In this document: positions 21,041 to 30,329 of the stretch, in pieces
Layout of the letters: each line of letters begins with the position of its first letter
Numbering within the stretch: position 1 is the stretch's first letter
Assembly (NCBI RefSeq): GCF_947497005.1
Contig: NZ_CANMFF010000001.1
Coordinates: 124,001-188,000, forward strand
Source of the DNA: an uncultured Ruegeria sp.
GTDB taxonomy: Bacteria > Pseudomonadota > Alphaproteobacteria > Rhodobacterales > Rhodobacteraceae
Reading direction: 5' to 3'
DNA: 64,000 nucleotides
Notes under the pieces: generated by a model
What the model was told of the DNA's origin: nothing
What the model saw: the letters and a program-made list of their open reading frames with translations, nothing else
The model's database searches: none
Translations under genes and position numbers: made by a program

Positions 21041-21083
21041 AGCATATTTATTTCAGTCGGTAAAATATTTATGCTATCGGTAA
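21041..21083. promoter_or_regulatory. Candidate ROK-regulator operator in xylF/xylR intergenic region
   Basis: Two direct copies, ATATTTAT followed by TCGGTAA, occupy 21044-21063 and 21065-21083, spaced about two helical turns apart. An inverted pair AGCATA (21041-21046) / TATGCT (21070-21075) is superimposed. AT-rich, repeated and midway between divergent xylF and the ROK gene, it is the likely operator for the xylose regulator. Confidence 0.55.
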
Positions 21084-21132
21084 CAGAAAAAACCGCCTAG
21101 GTTGAAGCAGGGATCAGATTCGCGAGGGCAAG

Positions 21133-22350
21133 ATGCTGAAAAGCAAAGCTTCTTCAAATGCCACGGACCAAAGAAACATCACTCGCCTGCGCGTATTGGA
21201 ACAAATCCGGGCCACAGGAACCATTTCGCGAATCGACATCGCCAGCGCCTTGGAGACCAGCCCGGCAACGATCACATCCGCTACTGCCGACCTGCTCTCC
21301 GCTGGCCTGATTCAGGAGATAGACGGCGAAACACCTTCGAAGTCGGCCCGTCGCGGCAGACCGCGTGTGCTGCTGAAACTACATGGCGCTTCACATATGA
21401 TAGCCGGTATGAAGGTAGCCCGGCAGCAGATTTCAGTCATTCTCGTGGATTTCGAAGGAACCGAGATTACGTCGTACACGCATTCACTGGATAAGGCCCG
21501 CATGGCCCCAGACGCGTTTGCCAAGAAGATCCGCACAGTGCTTGAACAGGCTTGCGATTCGACGAACCGATCCCTTGCAGATGTATCAGGTGTCTGTATC
21601 GGCATCGCTGGTCTTATCGATGCCGAACAGAATTTTGTACATTGGTCATCTTCGCTGACAGAACGAAATGTGGATCTGAGCCCACTGTTGTCCGATGTGC
21701 TTCCCTGCCCGGCCTTTATCGAAAACGATGCCAATCTGGTGGCAAAGGCAGAACAGCTTTTCGGGCTGGGCAAGGGGCTGAAGAACTTTCTAGTTGTAAC
21801 GATCGAACACGGTATCGGTCTGGGCATCGTGCTGGATGGCAAGCTTTATCGCGGCGAGCGCGGATGCGGCGCAGAATTCGGGCATCTCAAGGTTCAGCTG
21901 GATGGTGCTTTGTGTCAGTGCGGCCAACGTGGATGCCTTGAGGCCTATGTGGGCGAATACGCTCTGATCCGCGAAGCGACTATTGCCAGCCAGGCCACCG
22001 ATCCCCACACTCTTGCCGATATTCACGCGTCGGCAAAGGCCGGAGACGCCAGGTCCCTTTCCGTTTTGTCCCGCGCTGGCCAGATGTTCGGTATGGGGAT
22101 TTCGAACCTGATCAATCTTTTCGACCCCGAGTGCATTATCCTGTCCGGCGCCAGGGGCAGCTTTGACTACCTGCACTCAGACGCGGTGATGGCCCGTATC
22201 CAAAATGGTGTTGTCAGCGTTGACGCGTCGTTGCCCGAAATCAAAGTGAACCATTGGGGTGATTCAATGTGGGCCAAGGGCGCGGCGGCCTATGGGATTG
22301 AACAAGTCTCGGTCCTTAAAGTCAGGGAATTGGCGGCCCATGCAAATTAA
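21133..22350 (+). CDS. xylR: ROK-family transcriptional regulator of xylose genes
   Basis: A 405-residue repressor of the NagC/XylR ROK type. An N-terminal winged helix-turn-helix (residues about 15-75: ITRLRVLEQIRATGTISRID) is followed by a sugar-kinase-like domain with GVCIGIAGLID and the ROK zinc signature GCGAEFGHLKV...CQCGQRGCLEAYVG. Position opposite xylFHGA suggests xylose-responsive control of that operon and perhaps xylB-galM. The gene symbol is by role; direct evidence is lacking. Its 3' end overlaps the next gene by 11 bases. Confidence 0.88.
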   Translation: MLKSKASSNATDQRNITRLRVLEQIRATGTISRIDIASALETSPATITSATADLLSAGLIQEIDGETPSKSARRGRPRVLLKLHGASHMIAGMKVARQQISVILVDFEGTEITSYTHSLDKARMAPDAFAKKIRTVLEQACDSTNRSLADVSGVCIGIAGLIDAEQNFVHWSSSLTERNVDLSPLLSDVLPCPAFIENDANLVAKAEQLFGLGKGLKNFLVVTIEHGIGLGIVLDGKLYRGERGCGAEFGHLKVQLDGALCQCGQRGCLEAYVGEYALIREATIASQATDPHTLADIHASAKAGDARSLSVLSRAGQMFGMGISNLINLFDPECIILSGARGSFDYLHSDAVMARIQNGVVSVDASLPEIKVNHWGDSMWAKGAAAYGIEQVSVLKVRELAAHAN

Positions 22351-23851
22351 GATTGCGATCCTGTTTGCCGCAGCTTCGACCGCTGCAGCAGACACTCTGC
22401 CCCCACGTTTTCAAAGCGTCGATGTCCCAAGCCATGTCTATGACGGTGGCTGGGAACATTTCGTGGGTGGAGGTGCCGCCGTTTTCGACTGTAATGGCGA
22501 CGATCAACCTGAACTGTTTGTTGCGGGTGGATCAAACCCCGCGCAACTGTTTATCAATACATCCGAAGCGACGGTCAGTTTTCATTCAAACACGCCAAGC
22601 CAGATGTCGCTAACCGGTGTGACTGGTGCATACCCCTTGGACATTGATGGCGATGGATTTCTGGACCTGGCGGTTTTGCGGGTGGGCAAAGATCTCTTGC
22701 TGCGCGGCAAGCCGGACTGCGCGTTCGAGCCGTTCGAAACGCTGAAATTCCAATCCCAGGACCATTGGACCACTGGCTTTTCCGCGACTTGGGAAAATGG
22801 GCAATCCCTGCCGACGCTAGCCTTTGGGACCTATGTCGATCGCAGCAATCCGGATGGACCTTTTGAAGCTTGCGGACCGACGTTGCTGTATCGACCGGAA
22901 GGGACAACATATGGCGATCCTATCCACTTGGAGCCCGGTCATTGTTCGTTGTCCATCCTGTTTTCCGACTGGGCGCGCATGGGCCGTGCAGATTTGCGTG
23001 TCAGCAATGATCGCCATTACTATGTGCGTGGCGGGCAAGAGCAATTGTGGGCCATGGAAGACACCCCGCGCCTGTACGGGCAAGAAGACGGATGGCTGCC
23101 CTATTCGATCTGGGGCATGGGGATTGCCTCGCGGGATTTGACCCGCGACGGATTTCCGGAAGTTTACCTGACCTCGATGGGTGACCAGAAATTCCAGATA
23201 TTCGATCCCGCATCGGACGGGCCGACATGGCGAGATGCAACCTATGAACGGGGCACAACAGCGCACCGACCGCATGTTGGTGAGGATGGTCGCCCGTCAA
23301 CCGGCTGGCACGCCCAGTTCGGCGACGTCAATAACGATGGGTTGGACGACATATTTGTCGCCAAAGGCAATGTTGAGCAAATGCCCGATGCGGCACAAAC
23401 CGATCCCAACAACCTGTTGATGCAGACCGAGGGCGGTCAATTTGCTGAAACAGCTTCAGAAGCTGGTGTCGCTTCGATGGAGAAATCCCGTGGTGGCGCT
23501 TTGGCTGATTTCAACGGGGATGGATGGCTGGATTTGGTGGTGGTCAATCGTGGCTCGGACCTAGAGGTTTTTCAGAACGAACCACAAGCTGGCAATTGGA
23601 TCATGGTGGATCTCGGTCAGAGTCTCCCCAATCACACAGCAGTTGGCAGTTTTATCGAAGTCAAAACGGCCAAAGGCGTACAAACCCGCGAAATCACTAT
23701 CGGCGGTGGGCATGCGAGCGGAATTATCGGGTTCCACCACTTCGGCTTGGGAGATGCCGAAACCGCAGAAGTGAGGGTAATCTGGCCAGATGGCGAAACC
23801 GGTGCATGGCAGACCTTTAGCCCCAACCGGGTGATCCGTTTCCGCCGGTGA
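22340..23851 (+). CDS. FG-GAP/VCBS repeat protein with ASPIC/UnbV C-terminal domain (CRTAC1-like)
   Basis: A 503-residue exported protein: signal peptide MQIKIAILFAAASTAAA, then repeated calcium-binding-like FG-GAP/VCBS motifs (DIDGDGFLDLAVL, DVNNDGLDDIFVA, DFNGDGWLDLVVV) predicting a beta-propeller. A C-terminal ASPIC/UnbV domain (FIEVKTAKGVQTREITIGGG) follows. I chose the ATG at 22340, which opens the signal peptide, over an in-frame ATG at 22259 within xylR. No enzymatic function is known to me. It is co-transcribed with the regulator and ends exactly against the dihaem peroxidase gene. Confidence 0.8.
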   Translation: MQIKIAILFAAASTAAADTLPPRFQSVDVPSHVYDGGWEHFVGGGAAVFDCNGDDQPELFVAGGSNPAQLFINTSEATVSFHSNTPSQMSLTGVTGAYPLDIDGDGFLDLAVLRVGKDLLLRGKPDCAFEPFETLKFQSQDHWTTGFSATWENGQSLPTLAFGTYVDRSNPDGPFEACGPTLLYRPEGTTYGDPIHLEPGHCSLSILFSDWARMGRADLRVSNDRHYYVRGGQEQLWAMEDTPRLYGQEDGWLPYSIWGMGIASRDLTRDGFPEVYLTSMGDQKFQIFDPASDGPTWRDATYERGTTAHRPHVGEDGRPSTGWHAQFGDVNNDGLDDIFVAKGNVEQMPDAAQTDPNNLLMQTEGGQFAETASEAGVASMEKSRGGALADFNGDGWLDLVVVNRGSDLEVFQNEPQAGNWIMVDLGQSLPNHTAVGSFIEVKTAKGVQTREITIGGGHASGIIGFHHFGLGDAETAEVRVIWPDGETGAWQTFSPNRVIRFRR

Positions 23852-25150
23852 TCAACGGTCCACGGGCAGTCCGCTGGGAACCGCTTCAGGCACACCCAGC
23901 CGCACTGCCGGGTCTTCCAGGGTATTCAGGAAACTCAGGATGGCATCAACCTCTTCATCGTTCAGTCTGATCAGTGCAAGATCGTTTGACGCTGCGATAG
24001 CCTCGACATGCTGGGGATCCAGCATGGCCTTTTGGTCCTCTGCCCCGGAAAACTCGGGCAAGTCTGCCTTTTCGATTGAGTAACTGCGCATAGCGGCAAC
24101 AGGGTCCAGGTGATGGCGCACGACATCTTCAAGCCGCGTGTAGGCTCCGCTGTGGCCATATGGCGCTGTCAGGGTCACATTGCGCAGCGACGGCGTGCGA
24201 AACGCGAAGGCATCTTTGGCATCACCCGTAACGCGCAGCCGCCCATCATCCCGAACATGGTTCTCGAACCGGGCTGCTTTTCCGGGGCCGATCTGAGGCA
24301 TGGCGATGGAATGGAAGCTGTGATCCGTCTGGAACCACCCGGAATGGCAGGTGCTGCACGCTGCGTCTCCGTAAAACAGCTCCATCCCCAGTTGCGCTTG
24401 TTCGGGCATCCTTTCTTCACCCCGCATCGCACGATCAAAAAGGCTGTTGTCAGCTCGCCACTCGAACGCAATGAAATCCGCAATGACATTGGCGATTGCG
24501 GTAAATGTAATGTCCTCTCCGGGCGCAATCTCTTCAAAACGCTTTTCATATTCCGGTATCACGGCCACGCGCGCTGCGATCAGATCCCAGGCGCCACCCT
24601 CTTGTGTCAGCAAGCCGAGGCGTACGGCTTTGCTCACTTCATTTTCGGAATAATGCCCCGCCATTTCGTCTGGCGACAGCACCGGGAACATCGCCTGTGC
24701 CGCCAAAGCCGATTTAAACCCCGGCCTCATATGCGTTCCCAAAGGGGTTCTGATGCCATTGGGCTGCGACGGATCTGCCTCGAGGCGGCCGTCATGGAAG
24801 AAGGTCGTAAATTCCAGCGCCCCAAGGTTCCACATCGCGGGAGAGTTCCGGGGAATACGCTGCTCGGGCGTGTTGTCTTGGGCGAGCTTGCGCTTGCCCC
24901 CCAGCCCTGCTCCACCTTCGCCGACACCCAGCGAGAGCCCGTCTGACGTTCCCAGTTTCGGATGATGACAAGTGGCGCAGCTGATGTTCTTGTTCCCTGA
25001 CAGGATCGGATCGTAAAACAGCAGCTGTCCCAATTCCACACTGGATAGGTCCGGTTCGACAAATTCGGGTTGCGGACCAAGGTCTTGTGCCTGAGCAACT
25101 GAAAGCGTCAAGCAGATGCCTACAGCACTCGTCGCGACTTGAATCCTCAT
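23852..25150 (-). CDS. Periplasmic dihaem cytochrome c peroxidase / MauG-like protein
   Basis: A 432-residue exported protein with signal peptide (cleavage after AQA near residue 21) and two c-type haem sites, CATCH (about 58-62) and CSTCH (about 265-269). The order and the segments FFHDGR and FRTPSLRNVTLTAPYGHSGAY are those of the bacterial cytochrome c peroxidase/MauG superfamily. Whether it reduces peroxide or oxidises a protein or sugar substrate cannot be told. It starts in an ATGA overlap with galM, so it belongs to the xylB-galM operon, an unusual partner for sugar genes. Confidence 0.88.
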   Translation of the reverse strand: MRIQVATSAVGICLTLSVAQAQDLGPQPEFVEPDLSSVELGQLLFYDPILSGNKNISCATCHHPKLGTSDGLSLGVGEGGAGLGGKRKLAQDNTPEQRIPRNSPAMWNLGALEFTTFFHDGRLEADPSQPNGIRTPLGTHMRPGFKSALAAQAMFPVLSPDEMAGHYSENEVSKAVRLGLLTQEGGAWDLIAARVAVIPEYEKRFEEIAPGEDITFTAIANVIADFIAFEWRADNSLFDRAMRGEERMPEQAQLGMELFYGDAACSTCHSGWFQTDHSFHSIAMPQIGPGKAARFENHVRDDGRLRVTGDAKDAFAFRTPSLRNVTLTAPYGHSGAYTRLEDVVRHHLDPVAAMRSYSIEKADLPEFSGAEDQKAMLDPQHVEAIAASNDLALIRLNDEEVDAILSFLNTLEDPAVRLGVPEAVPSGLPVDR

Positions 25151-26097
25151 GATCGATCCTCAGAAATTTCCAATATCAGTGTTTGTTGATACGGGTTGCC
25201 CTGCGTGTGGATTACGGACGGGAACGAAGGGATATTAACGGCGTTCGGATAACCTGAGGGTTCAATGCAAAACCCCGCACCCGGCATGAATGGACCCGAC
25301 AGATGAGCCGCAGAATAGACCTGTGCGCCGGGTTGGTCCGAGTAGACATTCATCCTCAACCCCAAAGGAGTTTCGACCTCAGCAACAGGATGGGCTAGGT
25401 TCACGTCCTCCTCAAACACAAAATAATGGTCCAGTTCATGCCTGTCCTCATCCATGGTGCGTGACAACGAGAAATCTGGCACCCCTCGTCCAACACCGGT
25501 CACCACTCCGGATGGAACCGATAGCTCGTCCAACTCCAACACCCGGTGCGACTTCAGCTTAAGACGGCAGCTCAGAATACCCTGCGGGCAGCCCAGAGTG
25601 TAATAATTGTGCTGGGCAATGCTGATCGGTGTAGGGCGATCCGGTCGCGCCGTGATCGTGTAAGTCAGGCGCGGATATGCCAGTTCGACACGCAGCTCAA
25701 ACTTGACCTCTCCGGGAAATCCACCTTCGCCGTCTGGTGAGGTAAAGGACAGAACAGCCTGATTTGGCGCGGATTTCACGATACTCCAGTGTTGGTGTGA
25801 CAGCCCATCCAGACCGCTGTGCAGTGTGGTCGGCCCCTCATTTGCCGTCAGATGATGATCGCCCCCCTGCAATGAAAACTGCGCCCCACCGATACGGTTG
25901 GCCACGCGCCCCACAATCGCACCAAGATAAAACGGGTCCGACAGATATTCCTGCGGATTTTCATAGCCCAATATCAAAGGTGTATCGCCAAGCCACCAAC
26001 CCTGCGTGATTGCGCCATAGCTCAATACCGAAACGGACATATCGCCGTCTTGAAGTAAGACCTGGTCGATAACCATAGATTTGTAATCAGCCGTCAT
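25147..26097 (-). CDS. galM: Aldose 1-epimerase
   Basis: A 316-residue mutarotase that interconverts alpha and beta anomers of sugars, here probably xylose. Visible motifs include GAIVGRVANRIGGAQF near residue 60, YTITARPDRPTPISIAQHNYYTLG with the catalytic His, and the C-terminal GFCIEPSGYPNA carrying the catalytic Glu. It overlaps xylB upstream and the dihaem peroxidase downstream, each by 4 bases. Confidence 0.93.
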   Translation of the reverse strand: MTADYKSMVIDQVLLQDGDMSVSVLSYGAITQGWWLGDTPLILGYENPQEYLSDPFYLGAIVGRVANRIGGAQFSLQGGDHHLTANEGPTTLHSGLDGLSHQHWSIVKSAPNQAVLSFTSPDGEGGFPGEVKFELRVELAYPRLTYTITARPDRPTPISIAQHNYYTLGCPQGILSCRLKLKSHRVLELDELSVPSGVVTGVGRGVPDFSLSRTMDEDRHELDHYFVFEEDVNLAHPVAEVETPLGLRMNVYSDQPGAQVYSAAHLSGPFMPGAGFCIEPSGYPNAVNIPSFPSVIHTQGNPYQQTLILEISEDRS

Positions 26098-27551
26098 CGG
26101 GCAGCAATGGGGGCCAGAGCGTCGTAGTACTGTCGATACCGCTGAAATTCGGCCTCATAGGCGTTAGACAACTCGGCGCGTGGTTCGACACGCTCGGCGA
26201 CCTCAGGGGACAGCATTATATCCTTAGGGTTGGCGCCTTGTACCGCGCAGGCGGCAAGACGTGCAGCACCTATGGCCGCGCCGAACTCGCTCCCTTTGGG
26301 CAGAGCAAGCGGCGTGTTCAGAACCGTCGCCAGCGTTTCCAGCCAAAAGCGCGACCTCGCGCCGCCACCGACAACCAACAGACTTTCGGGTTTGGTGCCC
26401 GTGCTCTTGAGCGCTTCAAGACAATCGCGCATGGCAAAGGAAACCCCCTCCATCACGGATTGCGTCAAATTCGCGGGTTCGGATGCTATATCCAGTCCCA
26501 GAAACGCTCCGCGTATGGCGCTGTCGTTATGAGGCGTCCGTTCCCCGGACAGGTACGGCAGGAAGGTGATCTGTGATGGCCCATTCACCTTATCCGGCAG
26601 GGCCGATGCCAGTGCGCTGACTGGTTGGCCAAGATTACGGGACAGCCAGTTGAGGCTGTTGGTGGCCGACAGGATCACACCCATTTGAATCCAGCGATCC
26701 GGCACCGCGTGACAGAAACAATGAACAGCGGTTTCCGGCGCGGGCGCATAACTTTCCTTCGCGACCAGCAGCACCCCCGACGTCCCCAATGATAGAAACC
26801 CGTTCCCCTCGCTAATGCTTCCGATGCCGCAAGCTGCCGCTGCGTTATCCCCTGCCCCTCCCGCAACTATTATGGGCCCTGTCAGGCCCCATTGCTGCAA
26901 GATCTTTGGTCGCAGTTCACCTCCAGCCGCGCTGCCCTCAACCAGTTCGGGCATCTGGTCCCGGCGCATGTGGCTCAGGTCCAGCGCGGTGTCCGACCAT
27001 TCACGTTTTCCAACATCCAACCATGCCGTACCTGCACTGTCGGACAGGTCCCCGACATATGATCCCGTGAGCCAGAAGCGCAGATAGTCTTTCGGAAGCA
27101 ACACTTTGCATGTCTTTGCAAACACGTCCGGTTCATGCCCGCGCACCCATTCCAGCTTGGGTGCAGTGAATCCCGGAAAAACAATATTCCCGGTGATCGA
27201 CCGCATTGAAGGTAGCCCATCCAGTTCCGCAGCTTCCTTTGCGGATCTCATGTCGTTCCAAAGGATACAGGGCCGCAGCACTTTGCCATCCCGATCCAGC
27301 AACGTAGCGCCGTGCATATGCCCGCTCAGCCCAATTCCGCGCACCGCCGAGAATGCGGCTCCGTTCAACTCGCGCAATTGGGCAACGACTTTTTGACAGG
27401 CCTCTATCCAATCGGACGGATCTTGCTCTGACCAGCCGGGATGCGGAGTAGATGTGTCCACACCTGCCTCAGCTTCGGCAATGACGTCGCCCTTTTCGCT
27501 GACCACAATTCCCCGAAGACCTGACGTCCCCAAATCCAGTCCGAGATACAC
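26094..27551 (-). CDS. xylB: Xylulokinase
   Basis: A 485-residue FGGY-family kinase phosphorylating D-xylulose to xylulose-5-phosphate for the pentose phosphate pathway. The N-terminal LGLDLGTSGLRGIVV, the SGHMHGATLLD substrate segment and the GGGARSRFWLETLATVL region are typical of XylB. The start is GTG at 27551, preceded by GAGGGGGG. First gene of xylB-galM-dihaem peroxidase, completing the isomerase pathway with xylA on the other side of the regulator. Confidence 0.95.
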   Translation of the reverse strand: MYLGLDLGTSGLRGIVVSEKGDVIAEAEAGVDTSTPHPGWSEQDPSDWIEACQKVVAQLRELNGAAFSAVRGIGLSGHMHGATLLDRDGKVLRPCILWNDMRSAKEAAELDGLPSMRSITGNIVFPGFTAPKLEWVRGHEPDVFAKTCKVLLPKDYLRFWLTGSYVGDLSDSAGTAWLDVGKREWSDTALDLSHMRRDQMPELVEGSAAGGELRPKILQQWGLTGPIIVAGGAGDNAAAACGIGSISEGNGFLSLGTSGVLLVAKESYAPAPETAVHCFCHAVPDRWIQMGVILSATNSLNWLSRNLGQPVSALASALPDKVNGPSQITFLPYLSGERTPHNDSAIRGAFLGLDIASEPANLTQSVMEGVSFAMRDCLEALKSTGTKPESLLVVGGGARSRFWLETLATVLNTPLALPKGSEFGAAIGAARLAACAVQGANPKDIMLSPEVAERVEPRAELSNAYEAEFQRYRQYYDALAPIAAR

Positions 27552-27870
27552 GTGTTTCCCCCCTCGTATGCAGTACAGACCGTTGGCGCAACAAGGCGCT
27601 TTGAGCCAATGTCAGTTCTTCTCAACACAGTTTGCGCTAACGTAACAGGACGAAACAAGAGATGGCACCCAATTTTGTGAGGAACTTCAAAGAACGCTTT
27701 GAAACATAGGAACACACGATCAAGGTTTAACTGAACTAAGCTGGTCCAGAAAATTTTTCCAATTGCCTGACGCTGATTTCCCGGAAAGAGTTCAAGCAGT
27801 TCTCGATTTGCTGATTTCGTACTGACGGCCCGTCTAGCAATGAAATCAGCCGCAAGAAGGAATTCGTCGA
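27552..27870. promoter_or_regulatory. Intergenic region with triple GCTGATTTC element
   Basis: A 319-base region between divergent xylB and the decayed dehydrogenase gene. It contains GCTGATTTC at 27772-27780 and 27810-27818 and its reverse complement GAAATCAGC at 27842-27850, the last pair forming an inverted repeat just before the AAGGA ribosome site of the plus-strand gene. These are candidate operator half-sites. I see no convincing gene or terminator here. Confidence 0.4.
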
Positions 27871-30329
27871 ATGAAGTCACATGCCAAAGTTGTTATCGTT
27901 GGCGGCGGGTGCGTCGGGGCTTCGATCCTCTATGGATTGACCCAGCACGGGTGCGCCGATGCAGTCATGCTGGAGCGGACCACGCTGACCTCTGGTTCCA
28001 CCTGGCATGCAGCCGGTTTGCTGATAACCTTTGTGCGGTCCCACAACGTGTCAAAGATGACGATGGAAACCATCCGTATCTATTCCGAAGTCGAAAAGAG
28101 GATGGGCGCGTCGGTTGGGCTGCGCAAAGTGGGCCAGCTGCGCGTTGCCAATACGCAGGAACGTTGGGATGAGTTCCAGTCCTATATCTCGATTGCCGAG
28201 GCTGCTGGTGGGCCTGCAAACTGTTGACGCCAGAGGAAATCGCCGAAGTTCACCCGCTTCTGAACCAATCAGAGCATATTCACGGTGGCATCCTGCATAC
28301 CGAGGACGGCTATGTGAATCCTGCCGACATCACCATGGCAATAGCCAAACTGGCGCGGGACGCTGGTGCCAAGGTTTTTCAGAACATCGAAGCGCAAGCA
28401 TATGAAAAGCTTGAAAACGGTCATTGGAAAGTGTCAACCGTTCAAGGCGAGGTTACATGCGAGCATCTGGTCTTTGCGACCGGTAACTATGCCCGCGAGA
28501 ACGCGCGCCGTGTTGGTTTGGATCTTCCCTGCATTCCAATCGTTCACCAATACTGGACAACGGAAACCGTTCCGCTGCTCAAGGAACGTCGCGCGCAAGG
28601 CTTGCCCGAGTTCCCGATCCTGAGGGATGAGGATTACGGCGCGTATCTACGCGAAGATGTGGGCGTCATTCAGTTCAGCCCCTATGAGTTCACCAAAGAC
28701 CTCAAGCTGTTCGCCGAAGATCGCGTACCGCCAGATTTTGGCGCAGATCTGCTGCCCGAGGATTTCGACGCCGTAGAGGCGCAGTGGGAACGCGCCATCG
28801 AGCGGGTGCCGACACTTGGTGAGGTAGGGATCAAAGCCAATACGCGCGGTCCGTTCCAGATGACACCGGACGAGTTGCCTCTGGCCGGACCTGCACCGGG
28901 GCATGACAACCTGTGGCTGGCCGAAGGCATGCCTGGAGGCATTTTGTGGGGCGGTACCGTCGGTGAACGTCTGGCCCGATGGATCGTCGATGGCGATCCA
29001 GGCATGGATATGTCGGAACTCGACCCGCGTCGGTTCTCTGACTACGCGTCCAAACGGTGGACCATAGACAAGGTACGCGAAACCTGGGGTACTCACATGA
29101 AGGCGCACATCCCCGGTGAAGATTTTCCTGACGCGCGCCCGATGAAAACAATGGGGTCCTACGATTTGCTGACAGCGCACGGTGCCGTCTGGGCCAGCTT
29201 CAACGGATATGAGTTCCCGCGCTGGTTCGCCAATTCACCCGAGGAAGCTGTACCCGAACATTCTTTCCGTCGCACCAACCACAAGGAACGGGTGCGCGAA
29301 GAGGTGCGCACCACCCGTGAAAAGGTCGGGTTCATCGAGATGTCGCCAATGACTAAATTCACCGTGCGTGGACCGGGTGCCGCTGAATGGCTGGATGGAT
29401 TGATTGCGAACAGACTGCCCAAAGTCGGCAGAATAACCCTGTCGCTATTGTTGAATGCCAACGGAGGCATGGATGCGGAATACACGATTGTCCGCTATGC
29501 CGAGAATGATTTCTATCTGATCTCGACCCCGAACTGGCGCGCCTATAATTGGGATCAATTGCAACGCCTGCTGCCCAAAGATAACTCGGTCCTCCTCGAC
29601 GATAAATCGGAACAGCTGGGCGTGATTGCGCTGGCGGGGCGCAAGGCGCGCGAGATGCTGCAACCGTTGACTGACAATGACCTGTCGAATGGAACCTTCC
29701 CCTGGCTTTCTGCGCAAATGGGGGAAGTGGGCTATGCCAAGGGTGTTCATCTGCTTCGCGTGTCCTACACGGGTGAGCTGGGATGAGAACTGCACCATAC
29801 GGTCGGGTACAACCGCCATCTTGTCGATCTGATGTTGAAGGCCGGAGTGAAACCGTTCGGGCTTGAGGCACTGGACTCCATGCGCCTTGAGAAATCCTGT
29901 CGCGCAATCAATCACGAGATTTGCAAGGACATGACACCGTGTGAGGCCAGCCTCTAACGGTTTGTGGTGACCGAGGGGCGCGACTTCATCGGTAAAACGG
30001 CACTTCTGAAGCAGAAAGGGGAAGGCACGCACCAGCGGTTGGTCACGTTGAATCTGCCCTTTGGCGAAACCTCGGTAATGTTTGACGAAGGTGTTTACGC
30101 ACATGGCAAATTGATTGGCCGCGTTACGTCGGGCGGGTTCTCTTATTATTGCAACCACGACATTGCGATGGCACTGGTACCACAAGACACGACTGAACCC
30201 GGCACGAAGATGCAGGTGATGGTCCACAATGAAATGCGCGACGCCGAGGTCATCGATACATGTGCCGTTGATCCGCAAGCACACGTGCGCGCGCCTGACC
30301 GCGAAGAGACAAAGATTGGATTTGAACAG
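27871..30329 (+). pseudogene. Decayed FAD/GcvT-type dimethylglycine/sarcosine dehydrogenase-like gene
   Basis: A two-domain demethylating flavoenzyme gene with an N-terminal Rossmann/DAO domain (VVIVGGGCVGASILYGLTQHG, then SGSTWHAAGLL) and a C-terminal aminomethyltransferase-like GcvT domain. It carries three lesions. A one-base deletion near 28221 turns the expected ANLLTPEEI into ANC-stop. A TGA at 29784-29786 stands where the family has Trp in GELGWELH. A TAA at 29955-29957 interrupts TPCEASL-RFV. After each break the reading continues in recognisable family sequence, so the gene is recently inactivated rather than foreign or scrambled. Sequencing error could explain one lesion, not plausibly all three. 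Confidence 0.85.

Noticed and set aside
27404..27880. 158-codon minus-strand frame spanning the xylB start and the intergenic region
   Set aside because: It overlaps xylB in another frame, resembles no family, and crosses the operator-like repeats.
29784..29786. TGA in place of Trp read as possible stop recoding
   Set aside because: A TAA and a frameshift in the same gene argue for decay, and other genes here use TGA as a normal stop.
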